Position numbers and translations under genes: made by a program. Below the pieces are notes generated by a model, which worked only from the letters and a program-made list of their open reading frames with translations, was not told where the DNA came from and searched no databases. Shown piece by piece: positions 19,112-28,968 of a stretch of DNA of 32,397 nucleotides (positions within the stretch are counted from its first letter, which is position 1; the number at the start of each line of letters is the position of its first letter). Source of the DNA: Fidelibacterota bacterium (GTDB taxonomy: Bacteria; Fidelibacterota; Marinisomatia; Marinisomatales; JACNKV01); contig JACNKV010000091.1 of NCBI GenBank assembly GCA_014381855.1, positions 1-32,397 of the forward strand, read 5' to 3'.

Positions 19112-20524
19112 TTGAAATTCTCAGACATACTCCGTTTATCAATAATACTTCTCCTTTTTTCGGGTTGCAGTCAAATCCCCAATGTTCATCAGACGGAAGG
19201 TAGCCGACTTCTGATCAGGAATATTAATAAAGTAATCGATGTTTCCGGACTGCAGCCGAACCTTGGAATCAAAGTGCTTTCCCTTCACTCCGGGCAAACA
19301 TTGTATTCTCTTAATTCCAATCACCTTTTCACCCCGGCCAGCAATAACAAACTTTTCACAGCGATCTCTGCTCTTAAACTGTTGACGCCTGTATTTCAAT
19401 TTTCAACGACAGTCTCCCGGCAGAATAATACCATCGCCCTTACAGGCGGCGGTGATCCTGACTTGAGTTTGGCTCAGCTCGATTCACTGGCAAAAATGGT
19501 GAGTCAAACCGTTACTCAAATTGACACACTCTTTATCGATGATTCGTTGTTTGATTCCATGCCGTACGGCGAGGGCTGGATGTGGGATGAAGGTCCCTGG
19601 TGGTATGCTGCCCCCGTTAGTGCACTTACCGTTAATGATAATTGCATGGATTTTTACATAACCCCCGGGGAAATTGGGGAGGCGGTAATCGCGGAGTTTA
19701 CACCAAATACTAATTTTATTTCTTTAACAAACCATTCCATCACAGTTAATGATACTACCGGATTTGAAAAACTGTCCATCGACCGTGACTGGTTAAACCA
19801 TGCCAATGATTTCACAATCTCCGGTAATGTCATGGATACAACTGCCACAGATACACTTTTCCGGAATATCGAAGATCCTTCTCTATTCTCGGGTACCGTC
19901 TTCAAAGAAATGCTTGAATCATACGGTGGAACCGTAAACATCGTCGCGGAAGGTTCGTTGTTCGGCGAAATCAGGCTAATTGCCAAAATCCATTCCGCTC
20001 CTCTGATTAAATCGGTAACCAATCTGATGAAAGAAAGCGACAACTTAACGGCGGAAATGTTAATTAAAATGATCGGTAACATTTCAACCGGGAAGCAAGG
20101 TTCATGGACTAACGGTCTCACCGCTGTAAAAATGTTTTTACAAAATGAGATTGGAATTGACACGACTCTGTTAAGAATTGCCGATGGATCCGGGGTTTCA
20201 CGATATAATTTAACGACTCCCGACATACTGGTAAACTTACTCACCTATGCTTATCATTCACAGGATCTAAGAGAATTATTCATATCAACTCTACCGGTAG
20301 GCGGGTGGGACGGCACATTAAAAAACCGAATGGACACTTCGATTGGTTCGAGAATTCATGCCAAAACCGGAACCCTGTCCGGAGTGAGTTGTCTGTCCGG
20401 ATATGCGATGTCGCTTTCCGGTGAACCACTGGCGTTTTCCATCATGGTGAACGGCTATGTCGGAAGCGCAAAACCATACCGTAAACTTCAGGACGACATT
20501 TGTAAAATACTGGCTTCCTACTAA
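19112..20524 (+). CDS. dacB: D-alanyl-D-alanine carboxypeptidase/endopeptidase, PBP4 (S13) type, predicted lipoprotein
   Basis: Lipobox LLFSGC; PASNNKLFTAISALKLL (SxxK), SDNLTAEML (SxN), HAKTGTLSGVSCLSGY (KTG). TTG start. Confidence 0.85.
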   Translation: MKFSDILRLSIILLLFSGCSQIPNVHQTEGSRLLIRNINKVIDVSGLQPNLGIKVLSLHSGQTLYSLNSNHLFTPASNNKLFTAISALKLLTPVFQFSTTVSRQNNTIALTGGGDPDLSLAQLDSLAKMVSQTVTQIDTLFIDDSLFDSMPYGEGWMWDEGPWWYAAPVSALTVNDNCMDFYITPGEIGEAVIAEFTPNTNFISLTNHSITVNDTTGFEKLSIDRDWLNHANDFTISGNVMDTTATDTLFRNIEDPSLFSGTVFKEMLESYGGTVNIVAEGSLFGEIRLIAKIHSAPLIKSVTNLMKESDNLTAEMLIKMIGNISTGKQGSWTNGLTAVKMFLQNEIGIDTTLLRIADGSGVSRYNLTTPDILVNLLTYAYHSQDLRELFISTLPVGGWDGTLKNRMDTSIGSRIHAKTGTLSGVSCLSGYAMSLSGEPLAFSIMVNGYVGSAKPYRKLQDDICKILASY

Positions 20525-20575
20525 CATTACCAACTCAACCGTTCCTAATCCCAATCTTAATACTAATCTAACACC

Positions 20576-21511
20576 ATGATCAAACCACCAAAACTCAAAC
20601 CAAAGGCCACTATTGGGATTATCAATCCCTCCTACTGGTTAGCAGAAGAAAAATATGAACAAACTGCAAATATATTTACGGACCGCGGGTTTACGATTGT
20701 CCGTGGTAAATCAACATTCTTAAAAGAAGACCTTTACGGCGGAACTCCGATTGATCGTGCCGAAGATATAATGGACATGTTTCAGAATCCTGATATTGAT
20801 GCCATAATCTGTGCCCGTGGCGGTTACGGTGCTAATCGTGTACTACATCTTCTGGATTACGAAACAATCAAAGCCAACCCGAAGATTTTCATGGGTTACA
20901 GTGACATCACTGCATTTAATACGTCGATTACACAAAAAACTAGATTAGTCACTTTCCACGGACCAATGTTGGTCACCTTTAACGATGGTTTTGTTTCCTA
21001 TGATTATTCCCATATGATCGAAATCCTGTCCAGCAATGCTCCTCATGTTATCACTCCACCCAACGATCTTCCTTTACGAGTATTAAAACCAGGGAAAGCA
21101 AGCGGACCGCTTTGGGGTGGAAATCTCTGCCTCCTGTTGAACCGCCTTGGTACACCGGATGAGTTGAACACTGACGGAACGATTTTGTTTATCGAAGATA
21201 TTGGGGAGAAATTATATAGATTTGATCGTATGATGTTTCAAATGAAAATGGCAGGAGTGTTCGATAACATTAATGGGCTTATCATTGGAGAGCTGGTCGC
21301 AATGGAAGACTCCGACCCGCCCTTCGGAAAAACATCGGATGAAATAGTGATGGATATCTGTGGAGATATGGGCTTCCCGATCGTTACTAACTTCCCCTGC
21401 GGGCATGGCAAATATCAGGCGACTATGCCGATATCAATCCCGGCCGAACTGAATACTAACGGAGGATCACCCACATTAACAATATTGGAATCCCCGGTTA
21501 GTGGTGATTGA
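20576..21511 (+). CDS. LD-carboxypeptidase family S66 (LdcA/MccF-like)
   Basis: CARGGYGANRVLHLLDYETIKANPKIFMGYSDITAFNTSI, WGGNLCLL, FIEDIGEKLYRFDRM, FPCGHGKYQATMPI. Confidence 0.9.
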   Translation: MIKPPKLKPKATIGIINPSYWLAEEKYEQTANIFTDRGFTIVRGKSTFLKEDLYGGTPIDRAEDIMDMFQNPDIDAIICARGGYGANRVLHLLDYETIKANPKIFMGYSDITAFNTSITQKTRLVTFHGPMLVTFNDGFVSYDYSHMIEILSSNAPHVITPPNDLPLRVLKPGKASGPLWGGNLCLLLNRLGTPDELNTDGTILFIEDIGEKLYRFDRMMFQMKMAGVFDNINGLIIGELVAMEDSDPPFGKTSDEIVMDICGDMGFPIVTNFPCGHGKYQATMPISIPAELNTNGGSPTLTILESPVSGD

Positions 21512-21552
21512 TTAACAATAACCAATTTGCGAATACTTGATAAGGAGATAAT

Positions 21553-22188
21553 ATGCTAAATTACATTTGGTTTGGTATGATGGCAATCGCACTGACTGTC
21601 GGCGCAATCAATGGGACGTTGACCGACGTTACCCAAGCGGCGATTGGGTCAGCAAAAACAGCCGTTGATATTGCGTTAGGACTAATCGGTATTATGGCGC
21701 TTTGGCTTGGGATAATGAAGATAGCCGAAGAAGGCGGTTTAATAAAGATACTTGCACGAGCTATTCGACCATTGGCAAGATTTCTTTTTCCGGAAGTACC
21801 GGATGGTCATCCTGCTATCGGCGCTATAATGATGAATGTCACTGCCAACTGGCTCGGTTTGGGAAATGCCGCAACACCTCTTGGACTAAAAGCCATGGAA
21901 CAGCTGCAATCTCTAAATCCGACCAAAGATACGGCCACCAATTCCCAAATCACATTTTTAGCAATCAATACCGCCAGTATAACGTTCATTCCAATGACGA
22001 TTATCGCTATCCGTTCTGAATTAGGTTCAGCAAATCCATTTGAGATTATCAGTACAGGTATATTTGCTTCAACGATGGCGTGTATTGCAGCTATTATTGC
22101 ATCGAAATTATTACAGCGATTACCCGGGAATAAAAAAAGCGACCCGATGTTACAAAATTTAGATGCAAAGGAGGTGAACAATGGATAA
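21553..22188 (+). CDS. spmA: Nucleoside-recognition (Gate) domain membrane protein, spore maturation protein A-like
   Basis: GTLTDVTQAAIGSAKTAVDIALGLIGIMALWLGIMKIAEEGGLI...MMNVTANWLGLGNAATPLGLKAMEQLQ; RBS AAGGAGATAATATG. Confidence 0.9.
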   Translation: MLNYIWFGMMAIALTVGAINGTLTDVTQAAIGSAKTAVDIALGLIGIMALWLGIMKIAEEGGLIKILARAIRPLARFLFPEVPDGHPAIGAIMMNVTANWLGLGNAATPLGLKAMEQLQSLNPTKDTATNSQITFLAINTASITFIPMTIIAIRSELGSANPFEIISTGIFASTMACIAAIIASKLLQRLPGNKKSDPMLQNLDAKEVNNG

Positions 22189-22726
22189 TCTGTTTACTTC
22201 CATTATGCAGTCTATTTCCAATGGTGCTGTACCATTTATTCTGTTCGTTGTTATCACAATTGGGATAATCAAAAAGGTCAAAGTTTATGAAGTATTTGTT
22301 GATGGCGCGAAAGAGGGTTTTGACGTTGCCATTCGCATTATACCCTATCTCGTAGCTATTTTGGTCGCCATCGGGATGTTTCGCGCTTCCGGTGCAATGG
22401 AATGGTTCGTCAAATTGATTTCCCCGGCAACAAATTTGATTGGCATGCCGGCTGAGACGCTTCCGGTTGCTCTGATGCGTCCCCTCTCCGGCAGTGGTTC
22501 TCTCGGCATTGTAACAGAACTTATCAATCAACATGGACCTGATTCCTTTATTGGCCGTCTCTCTTCCACCTTCTTTGGTAGCACAGAAACAACATTCTAT
22601 GTTCTTGCTGTCTATTTCGGTGCCGCCGGGATTCGTAAATCTCGCCACGCAGTTGCAGCGGGTTTGATTGGTGATGTGGTCGGTATTCTATCAGCAGTAT
22701 TTATTTGTAGAGTTTTGTTCTTGTAA
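22181..22726 (+). CDS. spmB: Nucleoside-recognition domain membrane protein, spore maturation protein B-like
   Basis: KVYEVFVDGAKEGFDVAIRIIPYLVAILVAIGMFRASGAM...RPLSGSGSLGI...STFFGSTETTFYVLAVYFGAAGIRKSRHA; overlaps spmA by 8 nt. Confidence 0.9.
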   Translation: MDNLFTSIMQSISNGAVPFILFVVITIGIIKKVKVYEVFVDGAKEGFDVAIRIIPYLVAILVAIGMFRASGAMEWFVKLISPATNLIGMPAETLPVALMRPLSGSGSLGIVTELINQHGPDSFIGRLSSTFFGSTETTFYVLAVYFGAAGIRKSRHAVAAGLIGDVVGILSAVFICRVLFL

Positions 22727-22755
22727 TTTTGAACTCCCGTTTATTAAACGAAGAA

Positions 22756-22776
22756 TCCCCCTTATCAAATGGGGGA
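22756..22776. repeat. Intergenic hairpin TCCCCC-ttatcaaat-GGGGGA
   Basis: Perfect 6-bp arms between spmB and the second S66 gene; preceded by the small palindrome CGTTTATTAAACG. Confidence 0.5.
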
Positions 22777-22805
22777 GCAATGGTGTTGTAAAGAGCACTC
22801 TTTCT

Positions 22806-23933
22806 ATGGTAATGAATACAAAACAAGCTTATAAATCTCCCGGAGCTATTTTCAGCTTATTAAATTACAATCCGAAACGAATATCCATGATGTTGGTATT
22901 CTTACTGGTATGTGTATCCTGCTATTCAATTCCGCGAGTCGTAGAACATTCGAACGACCTCCTCCTCCCTGCTCCATTAACACCGGGAGATACGATTCTG
23001 TTTGTGTCTCCTTCCGGTCCATTGGATAGTGCCCGTATTTTTCTGGCAAAACAGAGATTAGAAGAAAGAGGATATGCCGTGATTCATTCCAGAGATATAC
23101 TACGCTCCCGGGGATATTTGGGTGGATCTGATAAACGTCGTGCCGAAGAACTAATGAACGCATTCAAAAGTCCGGGAATTAAAGCAATCTTTCCTGGGAC
23201 CGGCGGATATGGAACCACCCGTATATTAGACCGGCTGGATTATCAAATCATCAGGGATAATCCAAAGATACTCATTGGATTCAGCGATATTACAGCTCTT
23301 CATCTTGCGATCAATAAAATGACCGGACTGGTAACCTTCCATACACCAAATCCAATGTACGGATTGGGAAGTGAAAACAATTTATCCACGGCATCTGCCC
23401 ATTATTTCTGGAAAGCACTGGAAGATAATAACCCAAAAGGATATACGATCGAATTGGATTCGTTTGAATTATCAGATTCAATTATTGTGATAAATAAGGG
23501 TAAGTGTACCGGAGAACTCATCGGTGGGAATCTTTCTCTGATAAGCACGTTAATGGGGACAAAGTATGAGATTGATGCTCATGGGAAAATCCTATTTATC
23601 GAAGATGTCGGAGAAGCACCATACAGGATTGACCGCTTTTTATCTCAGTTAAAACTCGCTGGTATATTCGAAAATGTAAATGGAATTATCCTTGGTAAAT
23701 TCACACGAAGATCAGATGAGCCACCCGACGACCCCGAAAGTTTTTCCATAAGAGAAGTATTGGAACAATATTTCTCCGAATTAGATGTGCCGGTCATCGC
23801 AAATTATCCTGTCGGCCATTATAAAGACAATATTTCACTACCGATCGGAGTACCTGCTGAACTTGATTCTGATAATAAGATAATTCGGCTATTAACAAGC
23901 CCAACACACTTGGACAAAAGAAAGTCCCTATGA
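22806..23933 (+). CDS. Second LD-carboxypeptidase family S66 protein, predicted lipoprotein
   Basis: FVSPSGPLD, PGTGGYGTTRILDRLDYQIIRDNPKILIGFSDITALH, GGNLSLISTLMGT, FIEDVGEAPYRIDRFLSQL; LLVCVSC lipobox. Start at ATG 22806 or 22887 rather than the track's 22668. Confidence 0.88.
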   Translation: MVMNTKQAYKSPGAIFSLLNYNPKRISMMLVFLLVCVSCYSIPRVVEHSNDLLLPAPLTPGDTILFVSPSGPLDSARIFLAKQRLEERGYAVIHSRDILRSRGYLGGSDKRRAEELMNAFKSPGIKAIFPGTGGYGTTRILDRLDYQIIRDNPKILIGFSDITALHLAINKMTGLVTFHTPNPMYGLGSENNLSTASAHYFWKALEDNNPKGYTIELDSFELSDSIIVINKGKCTGELIGGNLSLISTLMGTKYEIDAHGKILFIEDVGEAPYRIDRFLSQLKLAGIFENVNGIILGKFTRRSDEPPDDPESFSIREVLEQYFSELDVPVIANYPVGHYKDNISLPIGVPAELDSDNKIIRLLTSPTHLDKRKSL

Positions 23934-25303
23934 ATAGCTACAAAAAAGACCTCGGATTATTAGAATCAACCTCTATTGTTATCAGCCGAATTATTGGTTC
24001 CGGGATATTTCGTACGCCGGCACCGATTATGGCACTGGTTGGTTGCACTTCCTTATTTGGATTAGTATGGGTGATTGGAGGAGTTATCACTATCTTTGGA
24101 GCAGTGGTTTATGCTGAATTATCCGCAATGCTTCCAAAATCCGGCGGACCGTATGTTTTTCTTAAAGAAGCCTACGGTCCTTTTACAGCCTTCATTCGTG
24201 GCTGGGCTATGTTCTTTGTATCTGAAACAGCATCTATCGTAGCTGTTGCACTTGTTTTTACTGAATATTTAAGTGCGATTTGGACAATCTCAACCGGAGA
24301 CCCTTTTTCTTTGTTGACTACGTTTATCATTTCGTTATTCACAATTTGGTTATTGACTGCCATCAATATGTATGGAGTAAACCTTAGCGGAAAATTACAA
24401 GTATTTTTTAGTTTTTTAAAAGTAGCAGCTTTGGGTGCGATTATCGGAATGACACTTACATCCTTTTCTACCGGAAATTTTGGGAATTTTACTAATCCAT
24501 TATGGCCGGAATCCTTCGGGTGGCATACAGTATTGGCTGTAGGTGCAGCATTGCGATATTCATTCTTTGCCTTCAGCGGCTGGGAAGGTGCAACTTACGT
24601 TGCTGAAGAAGTTAAAAATCCTAGCAGAACCCTACCTTTGTCCCTTTTCTTTGGCATAGCCGGAGTAATGGTCTTGTACATTGGCGCAAACTTGGGTTAT
24701 CTTTTCCAATTGGATGCAAAAGCCATCGTTGAAAATAAGTGGGTAGCAACTGCAGCAATGAAAGTTGTCCTCGGTGCCACAGGCGGAATAATGATCTCGA
24801 TTGCCGTTGCCATTAATGCATTTGGAAACATCAGTACGCAAATCCTCTGCAAAGGGAGAACTTGGCACGCCATGGCACGTGACGGGTTGTTTTTTAAATC
24901 GTTTGGCAAACTCCACCCGAAATACGGCACCCCGAATAATGCGCTTGTCGGGCAGGGTTTTTGGGCATCGGTTCTGCTTATCGTGGCTGTCATATCCACA
25001 TATATACAAAGCGGAAGTTCAGGGACAAATGCTTATGAAATGGTCATCGATTTCTTTTCCGCCACAAGCACAATCTTCAATATTATGGTGTTTTTGTCCA
25101 TCATGGTTCTAAGGAAAAAATGGCCTAATAAAGAACGGCCGTACAAAGCATTGCTTTATCCGTGGAGTATGTACATAGTCGTCATTCTCAACGGCGCATT
25201 TTTGTTGATTACACTTATTACGGCTTTTATTCCTTCAATGATTGGAATACTCTTAACATCAACCGGTGGTATATATTACTATTTCAAGATTAATAAAAAA
25301 TAA
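23930..25303 (+). CDS. APC-superfamily amino acid permease
   Basis: RIIGSGIFRTPAPIM, VYAELSAMLPKSGGPYVFLKEAYGP, FFAFSGWEGATYVAEEVKNPSRTLP; ATGA overlap with the upstream stop. Confidence 0.9.
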   Translation: MNSYKKDLGLLESTSIVISRIIGSGIFRTPAPIMALVGCTSLFGLVWVIGGVITIFGAVVYAELSAMLPKSGGPYVFLKEAYGPFTAFIRGWAMFFVSETASIVAVALVFTEYLSAIWTISTGDPFSLLTTFIISLFTIWLLTAINMYGVNLSGKLQVFFSFLKVAALGAIIGMTLTSFSTGNFGNFTNPLWPESFGWHTVLAVGAALRYSFFAFSGWEGATYVAEEVKNPSRTLPLSLFFGIAGVMVLYIGANLGYLFQLDAKAIVENKWVATAAMKVVLGATGGIMISIAVAINAFGNISTQILCKGRTWHAMARDGLFFKSFGKLHPKYGTPNNALVGQGFWASVLLIVAVISTYIQSGSSGTNAYEMVIDFFSATSTIFNIMVFLSIMVLRKKWPNKERPYKALLYPWSMYIVVILNGAFLLITLITAFIPSMIGILLTSTGGIYYYFKINKK

Positions 25304-25331
25304 AAGAACATATTAATTTGTCAATATGCTG

Positions 25332-25379
25332 ATTCTGTCTGTACTATAGGAAATAAAATGTCCTCAGTACAGACAGAAT
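25332..25379. terminator. Long hairpin between convergent genes, candidate bidirectional terminator or structured element
   Basis: ATTCTGTCTGTACT (25332-25345) / AGTACAGACAGAAT (25366-25379), perfect 14-bp arms; loop can extend with AGGA/TCCT; lacks a clear T-tract. Confidence 0.5.
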
Positions 25380-25390
25380 ATTCTAATGGA

Positions 25391-26188
25391 TTATGAAAGG
25401 ATGTTACATACTTCAATTTCCTTAAAGTAGTTAACAGTACCAACTTTCAGCTCAACGGTAGCATCTTCATCACTTACAATTATTCCATGAGGATGAAGCT
25501 GCATCATACTGATTGTCCACATATGATTTACGCCCTGCTCAATCGCTTTAGCTAATGCACGGGCTTTGTTATGTCCTGATACTAAAATCAATACTTCATC
25601 TGCATCCATCACCGTTTTTACACCAACAGTTAAAGCGGTGTGAGGAACTTTGGAAAGGTCAGCACCAAAGAACCGTGAATTATCAATGATTGTTTCTTGG
25701 GTCAAGGTTTTAATTCTCGTGAGAGACCCGAGAGATGAGCCGGGTTCGTTAAATGCAATATGGCCATCAGCTCCGATACCGCCCAAGAACAAATGGATAC
25801 CGCCGGTGGCATCTATTTTCGCTTCATAATCAGCGCATTCTTTTGCTAAATCTTCAGCATTACCGTCTAAAATATTAATATTTTCTTTTTGGATATCAAC
25901 ATGGTTAAAAAAGTTATTATACATAAAAGCGTGATAACTTTCAGGATGATCTTCCGCAATACCGACATATTCATCCATATTAAAAGTAACAACGTACCTA
26001 AAAGATACCTCGCCTGCCTTATACAATCTCACCATTTCTTTATAAGTACCAAGGGGAGATGAGCCGGTTGGCAGTCCTAAAATAAACGGTTTTTCCTTTG
26101 TCGGTGCAAAATCATTTATTTTCTTGACGATGTGTTGTGCCGTCCATTTACTCATACGATTATAGTCTTTTTGTATGATTAATCTCAT
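25391..26188 (-). CDS. nagB: Glucosamine-6-phosphate deaminase
   Basis: [80 protein letters not shown]. Confidence 0.95.
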   Translation of the reverse strand: MRLIIQKDYNRMSKWTAQHIVKKINDFAPTKEKPFILGLPTGSSPLGTYKEMVRLYKAGEVSFRYVVTFNMDEYVGIAEDHPESYHAFMYNNFFNHVDIQKENINILDGNAEDLAKECADYEAKIDATGGIHLFLGGIGADGHIAFNEPGSSLGSLTRIKTLTQETIIDNSRFFGADLSKVPHTALTVGVKTVMDADEVLILVSGHNKARALAKAIEQGVNHMWTISMMQLHPHGIIVSDEDATVELKVGTVNYFKEIEVCNILS

Positions 26189-26205
26189 ATTATCTACCTC
26201 TTTTT

Positions 26206-28167
26206 TTATTTGTTAAAATTCGTTATTTGTTGATATTTTTCTTCAATGCTTTGTGCGGTATTTTTCAATGATAGAATAAATGCATTCTCATCCATTGTTC
26301 CCCGCACTTCTGCGAAATCATCTTCTGCGTTTCCATCAATTCCAAATCCGATTTTGGCAATGGAATCAAATTCTTTTCCTGCATCAGTTGTTACCATATT
26401 GAGTAGCTTTAGAGACGCCGTCTTCCAGTCCTCAAAAAATGTTGCTAATCTTTCGTCGGTTAAGTCAGAAATATTCTTGTCATTCATTTTTTCATACGAT
26501 TCCAAGAACCAATTCCACTCATCAGCACGATAGGCATCATAAATAGTTTTTAGGGCTGTTTGAAGTTCTTCAATGCCTGTAATGTCTCCATCCTCTATAA
26601 ATTTTATCAGACGGTCCACTCTTTCCCACTGACAAAGAAGCCCGCTCATATCTATCCATTTCCCACCATTTGAAAGACCATCTTCATCCGGAATAAATAA
26701 TTCACGTAGTTTAGCAGGTTTCTTTTCTTCCATCCTACGGATTACTAAATCGCCAAAATATTTTTGCAACGCCAACTTATAGTAACGACTGCATGTTTTA
26801 AGGAGAAGTCTTTTTATCCTTGCTCCATTAATTATAACATATTTTTGACTACGGTCGGTTTCTTTACTCAGTCGTAACAATGTGTTTTCTCCCTGTATCA
26901 TTTTCTGAGCCGTATAAGGGGATAAAACATCGAAGATAATCAAATCTAATATATCTTTATTTTTTCGCTTATCTCGTTTTGGCCACTTTTCACCATCGCG
27001 AAGAGTTCCCACCGTAAAGAAATTCATTCCCGGCACCAACGTAAGTTGTCCGTCTTCTTCGTTGACATAAGAAAATGGAAAATCTGATGAATCAAAATTT
27101 GCCGTATGTTTCCCCATGACGACAGAAAACGCTCCCACTCTACTCGGCCATAACAAGTAGGAAAACGAACCTGTCTTGCACCCGCGTTCCATAATCCCTT
27201 GATGCAGCGGTCCCAGTTTATACATATGGTTTGATTGATTCGTTCCGCTGCCGGCATTGTAAAACGATATCATCGCTGCAATCAAAAGTGTTGAACGATG
27301 GTGGGTCACAGAGTAAGGACCTGCAAAAACAGAACAGGCTTCAGAATGAAACCCCTCAGAGTTTGCAAAAAACACAGAGTTTTCAACCGAAAACTGTTTT
27401 CCTATTTTAGTTGCTTCACCAATGAGCGATCCACTTACCATTGCACCATCGGAAACGCTTGCACCCTTTTGAACGATAAAATCCTCCATTATTACTCCAT
27501 TTTCGATTATAGTTGGTGCTTCCGGTGACGAATTTATCGTCCCGGTTCTTAAGGATATAGCACCACGAACAATCGCAGAGGTACCAATTACAACGTTATG
27601 AATACTCTCACAATTTAGAATTTGTGCATTATCGCCTATTGCAGCATAATCACGACATAAGGAATCGACGTAATTATCTACAAAAGAATCAAGCTTTGAA
27701 ATGAGGTTCTGATTATGGCGGTAAGCCACGGTCATATAGGCAATCTGCGCACTGGTTTTATCACTGATTTTAAATTCTCGTCCGCCACCCTCATTCCAAA
27801 CATCAATTACGTGTCCATTACCAAAAGTAGAATCTTGAATCGATGAAATGGTTCCCACATTCTCAATCAGAACTTTAGTCCCTATTTTGAGATTTGAAAG
27901 CCACCCATTCACATTAGAAATTGAAACTCCGGCACCGATTATACAATTTTGCAGCCGGGCATTCGTAATTCTGCTTTTCCTTGCAATCCCATCTGCGATG
28001 ATACTCCCATCCAGCTTTTCAAGGATAATTATTCCCTGAAATTCGGTATGTGTAACTGAAGTCGGGTCAAAATCCGTTGAGACTTCTATGCGATTCCAAT
28101 CATCACATTTACAATGATTTTTTATTAACACATCTATTTGTTCACGGGATAATTTTTTGGTTTTCAT
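26206..28167 (-). CDS. DUF4954-like protein with left-handed beta-helix character, function unknown
   Basis: [94 protein letters not shown]; hexapeptide-like I-x-x-G repeats. Confidence 0.8.
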   Translation of the reverse strand: MKTKKLSREQIDVLIKNHCKCDDWNRIEVSTDFDPTSVTHTEFQGIIILEKLDGSIIADGIARKSRITNARLQNCIIGAGVSISNVNGWLSNLKIGTKVLIENVGTISSIQDSTFGNGHVIDVWNEGGGREFKISDKTSAQIAYMTVAYRHNQNLISKLDSFVDNYVDSLCRDYAAIGDNAQILNCESIHNVVIGTSAIVRGAISLRTGTINSSPEAPTIIENGVIMEDFIVQKGASVSDGAMVSGSLIGEATKIGKQFSVENSVFFANSEGFHSEACSVFAGPYSVTHHRSTLLIAAMISFYNAGSGTNQSNHMYKLGPLHQGIMERGCKTGSFSYLLWPSRVGAFSVVMGKHTANFDSSDFPFSYVNEEDGQLTLVPGMNFFTVGTLRDGEKWPKRDKRKNKDILDLIIFDVLSPYTAQKMIQGENTLLRLSKETDRSQKYVIINGARIKRLLLKTCSRYYKLALQKYFGDLVIRRMEEKKPAKLRELFIPDEDGLSNGGKWIDMSGLLCQWERVDRLIKFIEDGDITGIEELQTALKTIYDAYRADEWNWFLESYEKMNDKNISDLTDERLATFFEDWKTASLKLLNMVTTDAGKEFDSIAKIGFGIDGNAEDDFAEVRGTMDENAFILSLKNTAQSIEEKYQQITNFNK

Positions 28168-28170
28168 AAT

Positions 28171-28938
28171 TTATCGTGTTATCTCTACTTTCAGTTTATA
28201 TTTATCTCCACGGTATATCCCCTCTAAATACTCAATCGGAATCCCGTTATTAGAGAAGGTTGTTCCTTTTACGGTCAAGATGGGCATTCCTTTTTCAATC
28301 TCAAGCTTCTCAGCAATATCTTCGCCGGCCAAACCGGGTTCTAAAATATGCTCAGCTTGAGATAAAATAATTCCCAGCTCATTTTCAATGTATCCATAGA
28401 TAGAAAAAGTCCCGTCCGGCTCTCGATCTAACAAGGGTTTTCCGATTTCTGCTTTCAAAAAAGAGGTTTCAAGGGCGACCGGCACATCTTCCAAATATCG
28501 TACACGTCGAATAATGATAATTGGTTTTTCCGGCTTAAGACGTAAACTGGCGTAGGCGGCTTCATAGTCATCAAAAGCAATTGCTTGAACAATATCCAAA
28601 ACTTTTGAATGAGAATTAAATCCCATTTTAGCCACTTCCGCTGAAAACCCGTCTAACTTAAACAGCATTTGAGTTTTAGGAGCACGATTAATAAAAGTAC
28701 CTTCTCCCCGTTTGATATAAATATACCCTTCCCGTACTAATTCCTGAATTGCCTGTCTTACCGTCATTCTGCTAATGTTAAACCCGGCAGACAAATCATT
28801 TTCACTAGGAAGTTTTGTGTCATTTTCAATCTCCCTATTCTCAATGATCTCATGCAGAATATCCCTTAACTGGATGTAGATCGGTACATAAGATTTTTTA
28901 TCTATGGTGTATTTGGATAAAAAATGAAAATCACTCAT
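28171..28938 (-). CDS. GntR-family (HutC/UTRA subfamily) transcriptional regulator
   Basis: PIYIQLRDILHEIIENREIENDTKLPSENDLSAGFNISRMTVRQAIQELVREGYIYIKRGEGTFI followed by UTRA-like C-terminal domain. Confidence 0.93.
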   Translation of the reverse strand: MSDFHFLSKYTIDKKSYVPIYIQLRDILHEIIENREIENDTKLPSENDLSAGFNISRMTVRQAIQELVREGYIYIKRGEGTFINRAPKTQMLFKLDGFSAEVAKMGFNSHSKVLDIVQAIAFDDYEAAYASLRLKPEKPIIIIRRVRYLEDVPVALETSFLKAEIGKPLLDREPDGTFSIYGYIENELGIILSQAEHILEPGLAGEDIAEKLEIEKGMPILTVKGTTFSNNGIPIEYLEGIYRGDKYKLKVEITR

Positions 28939-28968
28939 GACTTACTCCATTTATTAGAACTAACCCAA

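Noticed and set aside
19654-20244. 196-aa antisense ORF opposite dacB
   Set aside because: Fully inside a well-supported gene on the other strand, with no recognisable motif; typical shadow ORF.
22668-22805. N-terminal extension of the second S66 ORF overlapping spmB
   Set aside because: The extension lacks signal-peptide or family similarity and overlaps spmB by ~59 nt; in-frame ATGs at 22806 and 22887 precede a sensible lipoprotein signal.
24632-25009. 125-aa and 100-aa antisense ORFs within the permease
   Set aside because: Antisense to a clear membrane transporter; no family motifs.
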